DNA from: Lewinellaceae bacterium
GTDB taxonomy: Bacteria; Bacteroidota; Bacteroidia; Chitinophagales; Saprospiraceae
Direction: 5' to 3'
Length of the DNA stretch: 33,398 nt
Assembly: GCA_020636025.1 (NCBI GenBank)
Contig: JACJYQ010000013.1
Location: 1-33,398, forward strand
Shown here: positions 24,922 through 32,947 of the stretch, piece by piece
How the letters are laid out: the number at the start of each line of letters is the position of its first letter
Numbering within the stretch: position 1 is the first letter of the stretch
Position numbers and translations under genes: made by a program
The notes under the pieces: model-generated
Database searches by the model: none
The model's input: the letters and a program-made list of their open reading frames with translations, nothing else
What the model was told of the DNA's origin: nothing

Positions 24922-26424
24922 CTAAATCTTCTCGAATGTATAGGTATTAAACTCTAAAAAGTTGTTCACTTTAAGCTCCAGGCTTTTTGCTTTTCCATCC
25001 TCCCCCATGGTAAATGGCATTGGGTGGATGCCGTGTGTCGGGTTTTTGAAACTGCACATAAATTTATTTTCTCCCATTAGCTCAAGCGTCCCCGGACTAT
25101 TGGGATGATGACTTGGGTATACCATGAGTTTTCCGTTCTCCACCACAACTTTCAGCGTACCGTAAACTGGATTTGAATAAGTACCAGTATACATTTCCAG
25201 ATTGGGCGATATCAGTCTTTGCATACGCTGAATGTCGTCCCTCATTATTTCAATTCTGCGGTCCTCAGCATGTTGATTCGTAGCCCAATCCACGGTGCCT
25301 GATTTAATCAGGTTTTTAAATTCATCTCCTGTGTATAACTGAAACAATTGATCCCGAACAGAGGTAAACAGCACATTATTGTCTGTATTCGTGAGCACAA
25401 TTACGCCTAACCTCAATTCCGGAATGAAAGCACTTGCCGATAAAAAACCATCTACTCCGCCTGTGTGGTCCAGCATCTTTTTACCTTCCTGATTGGAGAT
25501 GAACCAACCAAGCCCATAGGCGTATCCGGTTCTGGGGCTTATGATCGTATTGGCATCCCAGGTTTTAAGGATCACCTTTTCCGGGATCACTTGTTTACCA
25601 TGATATCTTCCGGTATCCATTTGCATGAGGAGCCAATGGGTCATATCTCTTATGCTCAGGCTGATAGAACCTGCCGGTGCCAGGTTGTCTATATTTGAAT
25701 GATCCAGGGGCATTAATTTGCTGTCATAGTAGGCATGAGCTGTTGCCATATTGCTTGCATCTGGAACCTCCTCGGAAAGTGCCCGTGCCCGGTTCATGTC
25801 AAGAGGTTTAAAGATGTTTTTCCGAATAAAGTCCTCCCAGCTAAGTCCGGACACAATGGGAATGATCTCACCAGCCGTCATATAGGCTGCATTGCAATAT
25901 CCAAATCGAGTTCTGAAGTCATAGGGAGGTTTCAGCAGTGCCATTTTTTCGATCACCTCTTTTCGGCCAAGGTCGCTGCCCCAGAATGTATAATCACCCT
26001 GAAAAGTCATGGTGCCCAGACGATGGCAAAGCAGGTCCCGGATGCTTACCATTTCGGTTACACAGTCATCGTACAAACGGAATTCAGGCATCCATTTTTT
26101 GACCTTGTTTTCAAGTGACAGCTTTCGTTCATTCTCCAACATACAAACAGCTGTAGCGGTATATGCTTTTGTATTGGAGCCGATCATGAACAGGGTATTG
26201 CTGTCAACCATGGCAGGTTTACCAGCTTCCAACACGCCGTAACAGCGTTGCAACACCACTTTTCCATCCTTAATCACGGCCAGCGCCAGCCCGGGCACAT
26301 GTTCTGTTTCCATGGATTGGCGAATGTAAAAATCAAGGCTGTCCTGAATCCAGGCAGGTTGAGCGGACAGCTGTTGGACAACGAATAATGCACTTAATAT
26401 GGCAAGTCTGAGCAGTTTAATCAT
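24922..26424 (-). CDS. Exported serine hydrolase, class C beta-lactamase family
   Basis: 500 residues with a signal peptide (about 1-22, cleavage near LSAQP). The penicillin-binding fold has the catalytic Ser83-x-x-Lys86 (IGSNTKAYT), Tyr176-Cys-Asn178 (FGYCNAA) and the third motif His320-Thr-Gly (LDHTGGVDG). This HTG form replaces the KTG of true beta-lactamases and is typical of esterase or peptidase members. Residues about 400-500 form the lipocalin-like C-terminal domain common in these proteins (MYTGTYSNPVYGTLKVV, then FMCSFKNPTHG). It is predicted to be periplasmic or extracellular; substrate unknown. A TTG-N19-TAGGTTTG promoter lies just upstream. Confidence 0.9.
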   Translation of the reverse strand: MIKLLRLAILSALFVVQQLSAQPAWIQDSLDFYIRQSMETEHVPGLALAVIKDGKVVLQRCYGVLEAGKPAMVDSNTLFMIGSNTKAYTATAVCMLENERKLSLENKVKKWMPEFRLYDDCVTEMVSIRDLLCHRLGTMTFQGDYTFWGSDLGRKEVIEKMALLKPPYDFRTRFGYCNAAYMTAGEIIPIVSGLSWEDFIRKNIFKPLDMNRARALSEEVPDASNMATAHAYYDSKLMPLDHSNIDNLAPAGSISLSIRDMTHWLLMQMDTGRYHGKQVIPEKVILKTWDANTIISPRTGYAYGLGWFISNQEGKKMLDHTGGVDGFLSASAFIPELRLGVIVLTNTDNNVLFTSVRDQLFQLYTGDEFKNLIKSGTVDWATNQHAEDRRIEIMRDDIQRMQRLISPNLEMYTGTYSNPVYGTLKVVVENGKLMVYPSHHPNSPGTLELMGENKFMCSFKNPTHGIHPMPFTMGEDGKAKSLELKVNNFLEFNTYTFEKI

Positions 26425-26440
26425 GAAAAGTTCTTTTTTG

Positions 26441-26470
26441 CAAACCTAGCATAAAAGTTCATTTGATCAA
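26441..26470 (-). promoter_or_regulatory. Promoter for the serine hydrolase gene
   Basis: TTG (26470-26468) and TAGGTTTG (26448-26441) on the minus strand are separated by 19 bp, the expected spacing. The -33 end overlaps the palindromic stretch TTGATCAA. The ATG at 26424 is 16 bp past the -7 element, so the leader is very short. Confidence 0.65.
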
Positions 26471-26579
26471 TTGTTAATAGATGAAGATCCCAAATGCCTG
26501 GGGCTTCAACTATTTTCGCATTCCACCGACCAAAAAACGGCATTGATTTATATCACTTTCCATACCAGGTGATTTAAAC

Positions 26580-26587
26580 TATCTTTG
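26580..26587 (+). promoter_or_regulatory. TAnnTTTG -7 element for the desaturase gene
   Basis: TATCTTTG lies 53 bp upstream of the ATG at 26641. A TTTC at 26556-26559 is 20 bp upstream and may serve as a weak -33 element. Confidence 0.5.
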
Positions 26588-26640
26588 AGCATTTCAGACA
26601 TACCTTATTTCAATCAAATCACTTTAATTCAGTAGGATTT

Positions 26641-27750
26641 ATGGCTGTTCTCACGCCTATTCGGTTTATCGCCAAGGAAAAATCAAATTTTTATCAGACG
26701 TTAAATGCACGGGTTGAGGCATATTTCAAAGCTCGCAATCTGCCAAAGCAAGGTAACCTGAGTGTGTATCTTAAGGGTATCGCATTACTGAGTTTATACC
26801 TTTTACCTTTTTTCCTGATGCTTTTTTACACATTTTCATTTGCCTGGGCCATGGTATTATGGGCTCTGATGGGCTGGGGAATGGCTGGTGTAGGCATGAG
26901 TATCATGCACGATGCCAACCACGGCGCTTTTTCGAAATTTAAATGGGTAAATGAATGGGTAGGTTATTCGCTGTTGTTATTGGGAGGATCTGTTTTCAAT
27001 TGGAAACTGCAACACAACATGCTGCATCACACATTCACCAATATCAGTCATTATGATGAGGACATTGCCGACAAACCGGGATTGCGGCTTTCTCCCAATA
27101 CAGAATTGAAACGCAGTCACAGGTTTCAATGGTTGCATGCACTGGTTATTTATAGCCTTGTAACATTGTATTGGGTAACGGCCAAGGATTTTTTGCAGTT
27201 TGCACGCTACTCGAAAATGGGTATCAATAAAAATACTGCCAGTGAAAATCGGATTTTTTTGTTGAAGCTCATAGGTATTAAAATCGCCTACTTCGCTGTT
27301 TTCCTTGGATTACCCTTACTCGCTGGTGTTCCTGTGCTTCAGGTAATTGCCGGATTTATCCTTATGCATTTAGTGGGTGGCACCATTCTGACTGTCATAT
27401 TTCAACTGGCACATTCTGTGGAGGAAACAACTTTCCCGATGCCTAATGAGGCCGGTAATATTGAGCAAGAATGGGCCGTACATCAGATGGAAACCACCGT
27501 GAATTTTTCCCGCAAAAACAGGATCCTTTCCTGGTATGTTGGTGGTTTAAATTTCCAGGTTGAGCACCATTTGTTTCCTAAAATCTGCCACATACACTAC
27601 CCTAAAATATCCAAAATTGTAAAAGAAACTGCCAAAGAATTTGATGTGCCTTACCTGGAGCACCGTTCTTTCTGGCATGCATTGCGCTCACATTTTGCTA
27701 CTTTAAAACGCTTTGGAAAGCTTCCTAAAATGGAAGAAATGATGGGGTAG
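26641..27750 (+). CDS. Membrane fatty-acid desaturase (acyl-lipid/linoleoyl-CoA type)
   Basis: 369 residues with all three histidine boxes of the di-iron desaturase family: HDANH (90-94), HNMLHH (125-130) and QVEHH (306-310). The Q in the third box is typical of front-end type enzymes. Membrane segments surround about 48-87, 108-120 and 210-250. It introduces a double bond into a membrane acyl chain using an electron donor. There is no fused cytochrome b5 domain, and no ferredoxin or reductase gene is nearby. Desaturases often respond to low temperature; no such control is visible here. It converges with the ATP-grasp-like gene over a 273-bp gap filled by nested inverted repeats. Confidence 0.92.
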   Translation: MAVLTPIRFIAKEKSNFYQTLNARVEAYFKARNLPKQGNLSVYLKGIALLSLYLLPFFLMLFYTFSFAWAMVLWALMGWGMAGVGMSIMHDANHGAFSKFKWVNEWVGYSLLLLGGSVFNWKLQHNMLHHTFTNISHYDEDIADKPGLRLSPNTELKRSHRFQWLHALVIYSLVTLYWVTAKDFLQFARYSKMGINKNTASENRIFLLKLIGIKIAYFAVFLGLPLLAGVPVLQVIAGFILMHLVGGTILTVIFQLAHSVEETTFPMPNEAGNIEQEWAVHQMETTVNFSRKNRILSWYVGGLNFQVEHHLFPKICHIHYPKISKIVKETAKEFDVPYLEHRSFWHALRSHFATLKRFGKLPKMEEMMG

Positions 27751-27751
27751 A

Positions 27752-28024
27752 AATGCAGAATGCAAATTGTAGAGTGCAAATCGCAGAAGGAAAGTGAATA
27801 GTGAAACTTCCCGCCCTTTCGCCGCGCTTGTGTCTTTTTTGACCAAGCGCAACACAACGAGAGGTGTTCTGCAAATCCAGGTAGCGCAATGTGACTAATG
27901 TGCCATAGTCTATTTTGGTTTCATGGCCTTGGCTACTCACGAAACGTGCTCTTGGTCAAAAAAGACACAAGCGCGGCGAAACTATATTCTACCCTTCTGC
28001 AATTTGAGATCTGCATTCTGCAAT
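27752..28024. repeat. Heptad inverted repeat, outer arms of a nested element
   Basis: Left arm 27752-27786 reads as five 7-bp units (AATGCAG first) and is followed by AAGG at 27787-27790. Right arm 27997-28024 is the inverted counterpart with four units, preceded by the matching CCTT at 27993-27996. The arms are imperfect, but the 7-bp register is kept throughout. The right arm reaches the stop codon of the minus-strand gene at 28024. The gap between the desaturase and that gene is filled by this repeat and the element nested inside it. Confidence 0.75.
27817..27981. repeat. 165-bp element with perfect 31-bp inverted ends
   Basis: Arms at 27817-27847 and 27951-27981 are perfect inverted copies over 31 bp. 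Each contains TTGTGTCTTTTTTGACC or its complement. The 103-bp centre holds three further short hairpins: AACAC/GTGTT (27851-27855 with 27864-27868), GCCAT/ATGGC (27902-27906 with 27923-27927) and CACG-AAA-CGTG (27938-27948). The whole could fold as a multibranched RNA or cruciform. No transposase or target-site duplication is evident. It may be a small non-autonomous mobile element, a structured RNA or a strong bidirectional terminator. Confidence 0.8.
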
Positions 28025-29232
28025 CACCCCCCCATTGGCTCAAAGAAACCAACACTTGAGCCAACCCAGTCTTTACCAAGGTTATAGCGCACCCCAACCA
28101 TTTCGCCTTTGCTCATTCGAATGAGGTTGTTCACCAGGCGGGGTTTTTCCCAGTCTTTATCCCAAACCATCATCATTCGGATCTCGCATTTAGCAGGCTC
28201 CAATGGGTTTAGCGTTTTAATGCTGGCCACGTATTCCACCTTTTTCTGTAAGATGAAATTTGAAGGATCCGTAACGCTTTCAATATCCTCTTTGGTGATG
28301 TTAATTTTCACGCCTTGCCCGGAGAATGAAAACAAGGGTTTCAGTACCCAGTTTTCGAGATCATCGGGTATCGATTTGATTTGATCCAGGAAAAGGGTGT
28401 CTGGAACAAATTCGCTTTGAATAAACGGCAGCGAATGCTTTGATATCCTGAAGAACCAGTTGGGATGTCCGACCCACTCTGCGTTTACTTCAGAGATGAG
28501 ATCCCATTCTTTCAACAGTTCAGAGCGTTTTTCCAACTCGTCAAAAATGATGCGGTTGTAAATACGTTCTACGCCGATCTTTTTACCGGAATCATCAATA
28601 TAGTACAGGTCTCTGCCTTCGCGTTTCAATTTTGATAAGCAAAGAACCTTTAAGCCCAGGTGTTTTTGAGTTCCCCAGAAATCGATTCGTGTATTTTGTT
28701 TTTCCGGTTCAATTTCCAGCAAAATGACGTTTTCAGGCTTGGAATCGCCGATGATCACTTTGCGCATAAGCTCCCGGTAGCCAGGTGCATCAATGCCGTT
28801 GAACAGGTGATTATAGCCTTCTGGAATATCAAAATGTTTGCGGTATGCATAAGCCAACAGGTGTTGATAAAAGTACAGCGATGGGAAGCCCTGCATTTCA
28901 ATCAATTGTGGCGTCAGTTCGCCATTTTTGTCACGACAGACGCCAAAATCAAGTTGCAGAAAGGTGGTGTGGGCATCTTCTGCTGGCACTCGCAGATGAG
29001 GCGGAATGGCGGCTTCACTGATCTGACGGAAATTCGGAGCTGCAATGAGTTCTGAAATATCCTCAACTCCCTGCAAAAGTTTCTTTCCAAGAGTCTTTGG
29101 AATAAAAACAGGTGTTTCGGCAACCCTGAAAGTACAAGGCTCCCCGAATTCAGTATTGACGGTTTGAAGAAAAGCCTGGTATTTTTCCTGGCTGAAAGTA
29201 TCATTGAAATGCTGACGCGCTCCGGTGTGCAT
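28024..29232 (-). CDS. Unknown protein with ATP-grasp-like C-terminal half
   Basis: 402 residues, cytoplasmic, with no signal or membrane segment. The N-terminal half includes FLQLDFGVCRDKNGELTPQLIEMQGFPSLYFYQ, and the C-terminal half NWVLKPLFSFSGQGVKINITKEDIE (near 290-315), then FILQKKVEY and CEIRMMMVWD. The order of a lysine before a Gly-rich loop, followed by a hydrophobic QKK strand and an E-x-R strand, resembles ATP-grasp ligases. That would imply carboxylate activation and amide formation. This is inference from motifs; the family and substrate are not recognised. It is a single gene between a repeat-filled convergent gap and the divergent uppS promoter. Confidence 0.7.
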   Translation of the reverse strand: MHTGARQHFNDTFSQEKYQAFLQTVNTEFGEPCTFRVAETPVFIPKTLGKKLLQGVEDISELIAAPNFRQISEAAIPPHLRVPAEDAHTTFLQLDFGVCRDKNGELTPQLIEMQGFPSLYFYQHLLAYAYRKHFDIPEGYNHLFNGIDAPGYRELMRKVIIGDSKPENVILLEIEPEKQNTRIDFWGTQKHLGLKVLCLSKLKREGRDLYYIDDSGKKIGVERIYNRIIFDELEKRSELLKEWDLISEVNAEWVGHPNWFFRISKHSLPFIQSEFVPDTLFLDQIKSIPDDLENWVLKPLFSFSGQGVKINITKEDIESVTDPSNFILQKKVEYVASIKTLNPLEPAKCEIRMMMVWDKDWEKPRLVNNLIRMSKGEMVGVRYNLGKDWVGSSVGFFEPMGG

Positions 29233-29384
29233 AGGCTGATTGATTCGTAAAGGCGAAGGTTCAATTTTTTTTAGAAAAAAAGAATTTGTTGGTCAACATG
29301 CTTAAAATAATACTTTCGAAACCCAAATAGTATAATTTAAGAGCAGCTAGGACAATTTATCCTTAAATGAAACCTTACACATCG

Positions 29385-29392
29385 TACTTTTG
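29385..29392 (+). promoter_or_regulatory. TAnnTTTG -7 element for uppS
   Basis: TACTTTTG, with TTA (29363-29365) 19 bp upstream as a weak -33. The leader to the ATG at 29478 would be about 80 nt, longer than most in this window. Confidence 0.5.
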
Positions 29393-29477
29393 TGCACTTC
29401 GGAGTTGCTCAAACCGCTGATAGTGAAATTTTCACACCTTGTAATCCGTAACCGGGCGACTCCCAAAATAAATTGAC

Positions 29478-30236
29478 ATGCCTGATCTGCAATCGCAAAT
29501 AATTCCCGAAAAAGTTCCTGAGCACATCGCCATCATCATGGATGGAAACGGCCGATGGGCCAAGCAAAAAGGAATGCCCCGGGTACTTGGACATCGCAAT
29601 GGAGTGAAAAGTGTTAGAGAGGTTACAGAAGCGGCGGCCCAACTTGGTGTAAAATACCTCACCCTGTATGCTTTTAGTACTGAAAACTGGAGCCGGCCGG
29701 CCACAGAAGTAACAGCACTCATGACTTTACTGGTGGAAACCATCAAGGGGGAAATAAAAGACCTTAATAAAAATGGCATTCGTCTTACTGCCATCGGAGA
29801 GCTTACATCCCTTCCGGCAGCCACCTACAAAACCCTGATTGAAGGCATTGAACAGACAAAAAACAATTCAAAAATTACCCTTGTCCTTGCCCTGAATTAC
29901 TCTTCTAAATGGGAAATAACCAGGGCTGTCAGGTTGCTGGCGGAAAAAGTAAAAAGCGGGCATATTACTCTGGAAGATATTGATGAGAAACATGTTGAGC
30001 AGGAAATGACCACGCACGGCATCCCTGATCCCGATCTGGTGATTCGCACAAGCGGAGAGGCCAGACTTTCAAACTTTTTATTGTGGCAAGCCGCTTACTC
30101 CGAGTTGTACTTTACAAAAGTCCTTTGGCCCGACTTCCGAAAAAATGACCTAATGGAAGCCATAATAAGCTACCAACAACGGGAGCGAAGATTCGGAATG
30201 ATCAGCGAACAAGTGGGGAAAGAAGGCGCAGGGTAA
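29478..30236 (+). CDS. uppS: Isoprenyl transferase (undecaprenyl diphosphate synthase)
   Basis: 252 residues, the usual length. IIMDGNGRWAKQKGMPRVLGHRNG carries the catalytic Asp22 and the diphosphate-binding loop, LYAFSTENWSRP is the second conserved block, and PDPDLVIRTSGEARLSNFLLWQAAYSELYF is the C-terminal signature that binds isopentenyl diphosphate. It makes the C55 carrier lipid used for peptidoglycan and surface glycans, on which the flippase and glycosyltransferase in this window would depend. In many Bacteroidota a BamA gene follows, but here the gene ends at a heptad hairpin, which holds its stop codon at the edge. Confidence 0.95.
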   Translation: MPDLQSQIIPEKVPEHIAIIMDGNGRWAKQKGMPRVLGHRNGVKSVREVTEAAAQLGVKYLTLYAFSTENWSRPATEVTALMTLLVETIKGEIKDLNKNGIRLTAIGELTSLPAATYKTLIEGIEQTKNNSKITLVLALNYSSKWEITRAVRLLAEKVKSGHITLEDIDEKHVEQEMTTHGIPDPDLVIRTSGEARLSNFLLWQAAYSELYFTKVLWPDFRKNDLMEAIISYQQRERRFGMISEQVGKEGAG

Positions 30237-30354
30237 TATCAGAATGCAGAATGCAGATTGCAAATTGAAGATTTGAAGGTTAAGGTAAGAATTTGAGATT
30301 TTTCAATCTTACCTATTAGATACCTTCTTCAATTTGCAATCTGCATTCTGATAT
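30236..30354. repeat. Heptad inverted repeat, near-perfect 28-bp arms
   Basis: Left arm 30236-30270 consists of five 7-bp units and right arm 30327-30354 of four. They are exact inverted copies except that AATGCAG occurs twice in a row on the left. An inner 8-bp pair, AGGTAAGA (30283-30290) and TCTTACCT (30307-30314), extends the fold. It lies between the convergent uppS and caspase genes and starts at the last base of the uppS stop codon. It probably works as a bidirectional terminator. Confidence 0.88.
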
Positions 30355-30363
30355 TCTCCCGCC

Positions 30364-32049
30364 TTAGTAGCGGCGGAGAGACACCGGCATGTTTTCGTCG
30401 TAATTTCCGGTCAGCACAGGTGTTTGAACACCTGCAGTGTATTCTCTCACTTTGGCATATACATAGCTGTATAGCTCTCTGACAGTTACAATATAATCAC
30501 CGTTCGTATCAGCGGCACCTTTCATGCCTCTGAGAATGTAGTAGGTAAATACTCCTTGTCTCAAACCGTGATCCTCCAGGGAAAGTTCTTCTGCTTTGGA
30601 TGACATCAGAAGGGCTATTCCGCCATCTGAATCCTCAAATGCCTGATAATAATGATCCAGTGAAACCGGCGCTGGTCCCTTGGCTGTCAGGGCGCCGCTG
30701 TAATCCAGGGTTCCGCTGTGGCAGGCATCGGCAATGCAAATCTTGTGTTTGGCCTTACTTTCTTTGAAAATCTGGCGGATCTCTTCGTGACGAAGTTTAT
30801 TGTTATATCCGTCGTAATCCACCGGGAGGAAACAGCCCTCCAGGCCATGTCCGCTGAAGTATAACATCACTACATCATTTTCATCAGCACGCAGGAAATA
30901 CTTCCTCATGGTTCTCAGAATATTTTCCCGTGTAGCAGATTCATCTACCAGAATTTCAATCTGGCTATCTGGAAGTGCTCCGCCTTCAGGACTCTTTAAA
31001 TGGGAGTAAAAGCGGAAAGCATCATCGTCGGTAAAGCGAAGTGAAGGCATGGCTGTGTATTTCCCAACACCAACCACAACAGCCCATATTTTTACGCCTG
31101 CATTGCGATCCATCCGAACCGGATCACTTGGGATGGCTTCCTGTGCATCCAGTTCCTGAACCATGGAACCATTCATCCAAATGGCGCCATATACACGTCC
31201 GGAAGCAAAGTGCATCACGCCTTCACCATTCGGCGTGTTATTCGCCCATTCCCCTTCATAGCGGTCGCCATTGGAATAATAGCAAATGCCTTTCCCGAAT
31301 GGATGCCCATCCTTGAATTCACCTACCCAACGGGATCCTTCCGGGTAATCGTAATAGCCCTTTCCACTTCTGCAATAGACTGTGCCGCAATTTTTCAGAC
31401 CGTTTACGTCCGGTTTAGTTGGATCGGGTTTTGACGTGTTGGTATTGGTTCTGGAAGGTCGGCTAGATGAAGTACTTGTTTGTGCATTAGAAGAGTTCCG
31501 GTTTGGCGCTCCAGGGTTCCTCTTTACTTCTTTTCCCATGGCCCAGGTACCCGGTTTTTCACGTCCATCGGAATACCGAAGCATACCAGAACCATTTTTC
31601 CTGTTTTTGCTCCATCCTCCGGCGTAAGTGGCTCCATCGGGGTAGTACATCGTTCCCTCGCCCTCAAATGTGCCATTCACAAAATCTCCTTCATAGCGCT
31701 CGCGAGAGGCAAAATAGTACACACCTCTGCCGTTTGGCTGATCTCTTTTCCACTCACCGACATACCTGTCGCCATTGGAAGCAAAGATCATGGTACCGTT
31801 GGAACCTTGTTTTTTATTGAAGAAAAACGGCCCATCATATACGTTGCCGTCCGCGTAGATCATTTTTCCCTGACCGTGGCGTTGACCGGCTCTGAATTCA
31901 CCGGTATATTTTGATTGATCCGGATATCGGTAAGTTCCGACACCGTTGTTGCAGTCACCGCTGAGGCATTGCGCCTGCAAAGCGATTGTTGTAGCTACCA
32001 GAATAAATGCTGGGAGGAATAGGCGGGTTGTAAGATTAGACCCCTTCAT
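30364..32049 (-). CDS. Exported MORN-repeat caspase-like protease (metacaspase/peptidase C14)
   Basis: 561 residues from ATG 32049; a TTG at 32079 is less likely because the signal peptide begins at the ATG. Signal peptide about 1-26. MORN repeats (GxGxxxYxxGxxYxGxW) occur at about 36-165 and again at 228-290, split by a Ser/Thr-rich linker (about 183-215). Each block is preceded by a C-x4-C pair (Cys28/Cys33 and Cys221/Cys226). The caspase domain covers about 318-561, with catalytic His401 in YFSGHG and Cys443 in DACHSG. Residues 514-525 (DTNGDYIVTVRE) fit an EF-hand-type calcium loop except at position 6. Metacaspases are often calcium-dependent and cut after Arg or Lys. A periplasmic or surface location is predicted. 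Confidence 0.9.
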   Translation of the reverse strand: MKGSNLTTRLFLPAFILVATTIALQAQCLSGDCNNGVGTYRYPDQSKYTGEFRAGQRHGQGKMIYADGNVYDGPFFFNKKQGSNGTMIFASNGDRYVGEWKRDQPNGRGVYYFASRERYEGDFVNGTFEGEGTMYYPDGATYAGGWSKNRKNGSGMLRYSDGREKPGTWAMGKEVKRNPGAPNRNSSNAQTSTSSSRPSRTNTNTSKPDPTKPDVNGLKNCGTVYCRSGKGYYDYPEGSRWVGEFKDGHPFGKGICYYSNGDRYEGEWANNTPNGEGVMHFASGRVYGAIWMNGSMVQELDAQEAIPSDPVRMDRNAGVKIWAVVVGVGKYTAMPSLRFTDDDAFRFYSHLKSPEGGALPDSQIEILVDESATRENILRTMRKYFLRADENDVVMLYFSGHGLEGCFLPVDYDGYNNKLRHEEIRQIFKESKAKHKICIADACHSGTLDYSGALTAKGPAPVSLDHYYQAFEDSDGGIALLMSSKAEELSLEDHGLRQGVFTYYILRGMKGAADTNGDYIVTVRELYSYVYAKVREYTAGVQTPVLTGNYDENMPVSLRRY

Positions 32050-32434
32050 GTTTTTGACGGATTTTAATGTTAGAAACAAAAAATGTACGGGTAAAAGAAG
32101 GGTGCAAGGTATTGTTAGAATTGATTAAACTCGAAAACAATACTATGAAACCATGCTATAAATGTATAAAAAAAATTTAAATGCTTGCATGAGCAGCTAT
32201 ACATGTACAGACAGGTACTGCATTACTTTCGGGTTCTGCATGGTGAACTAATTGTTGAAAAGAATTAGGAGTCGTTCAGACTACCGAGGCGGATTAAAAA
32301 ACTCATGCAAGAACAGCCGGACTAAAACTAATATTGTGCCAGTCATATTTTAATGAAATCAAATTTGTACATTTGCCGACATATTTCGAATGGCAACATT
32401 CTGATTTTCAGTAATTTGTAAATATTTTAAAATC
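32050..32434. other. Divergent intergenic region, 385 bp
   Basis: Lies between the caspase gene and the lipoprotein gene. It holds an 8-bp inverted repeat, GTATTGTT (32109-32116) and AACAATAC (32136-32143), upstream of the caspase gene. It also holds an A-rich tract near 32168-32176, short palindromes such as TACATGTA and GTAC pairs near 32200-32220, and the lipoprotein promoter element at 32368-32375. No small gene or known RNA family is recognised. Confidence 0.5.
32368..32375 (+). promoter_or_regulatory. TAnnTTTG -7 element for the DUF4920 gene
   Basis: TACATTTG followed by CC, 59 bp upstream of the ATG at 32435. No good -33 TTG is visible at 19-21 bp. Confidence 0.45.
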
Positions 32435-32938
32435 ATGTTAAAAAAGATTTCTATTTGGTTAACTGCCTTTGTCATGCTCACAGCATGCGGCCAGAACCAT
32501 TCCCAAACAGTTGATCCAAACAGCAGCGATCCTACGAAGGATGGAAAACACTTTGGGGCCATTATTACCCCGGATGATGCCATTCCTTACAGTGATGTAA
32601 TGGCAAAAATGGAAAGCGTAGATTCCCTGAATATGAAGGTAATGGGAGTTGTGCACGAAGTTTGCCAGATGAAAGGATGCTGGATGACACTCGTAACCGA
32701 CAAGCCTGATTACCCGGAGATGCGCGTAACATTCAAGGATTACGCCTTTTTTATGCCAAAAGATCTTAGTGGCAAAAAAGTAGTCATTGACGGCTACGCT
32801 TATGTGGATGAGACTTCAGTAGATATGCTTCGCCACTACGCAGAAGACGCTGGAAAGTCAGAAGAGGAAATAAAAGCCATCACCGAACCGAAAAAAGAGG
32901 TTTCTTTTGAAGCGTCCGGAGTTGTAATCGTGGACTAA
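32435..32938 (+). CDS. DUF4920 family lipoprotein
   Basis: 167 residues. The signal peptide ends in a lipobox (MLTAC, lipidated Cys18), so the protein is predicted to be membrane-anchored. The mature region contains FGAIITPDDAIPYSDV, VMGVVHEVCQMKGCWMTL and MRVTFKDYAFFMPKDLSGKKVVIDGYA, the core of DUF4920, a Bacteroidota-rich family of unknown function. Cys77 and Cys82 form a C-x4-C pair that could bind metal or form a disulfide. The fold is probably an OB-like beta-barrel. The stop codon is followed within 10 bp by a heptad repeat array. Confidence 0.88.
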   Translation: MLKKISIWLTAFVMLTACGQNHSQTVDPNSSDPTKDGKHFGAIITPDDAIPYSDVMAKMESVDSLNMKVMGVVHEVCQMKGCWMTLVTDKPDYPEMRVTFKDYAFFMPKDLSGKKVVIDGYAYVDETSVDMLRHYAEDAGKSEEEIKAITEPKKEVSFEASGVVIVD

Positions 32939-32947
32939 TGTATGAGT

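Noticed and set aside
24922..26424. Antibiotic-resistance beta-lactamase
   Set aside because: The third motif is HTG instead of KTG and a lipocalin-like C-terminal domain is present, as in esterase or peptidase members of the family.
27725..27940. Minus-strand frame through the 31-bp inverted-repeat element
   Set aside because: It runs through both an inverted arm and the heptad repeat, has no start signal or domain, and is better explained as structure.
27817..27981. Insertion sequence
   Set aside because: The element is only 165 bp, encodes no transposase and shows no target-site duplication; it can at most be a non-autonomous relic.
32109..32143. Terminator for the caspase or lipoprotein gene
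   Set aside because: The 8-bp AT-rich stem with a 19-nt loop is too weak and lies upstream of both genes; it was kept only as a possible operator inside the intergenic entry.
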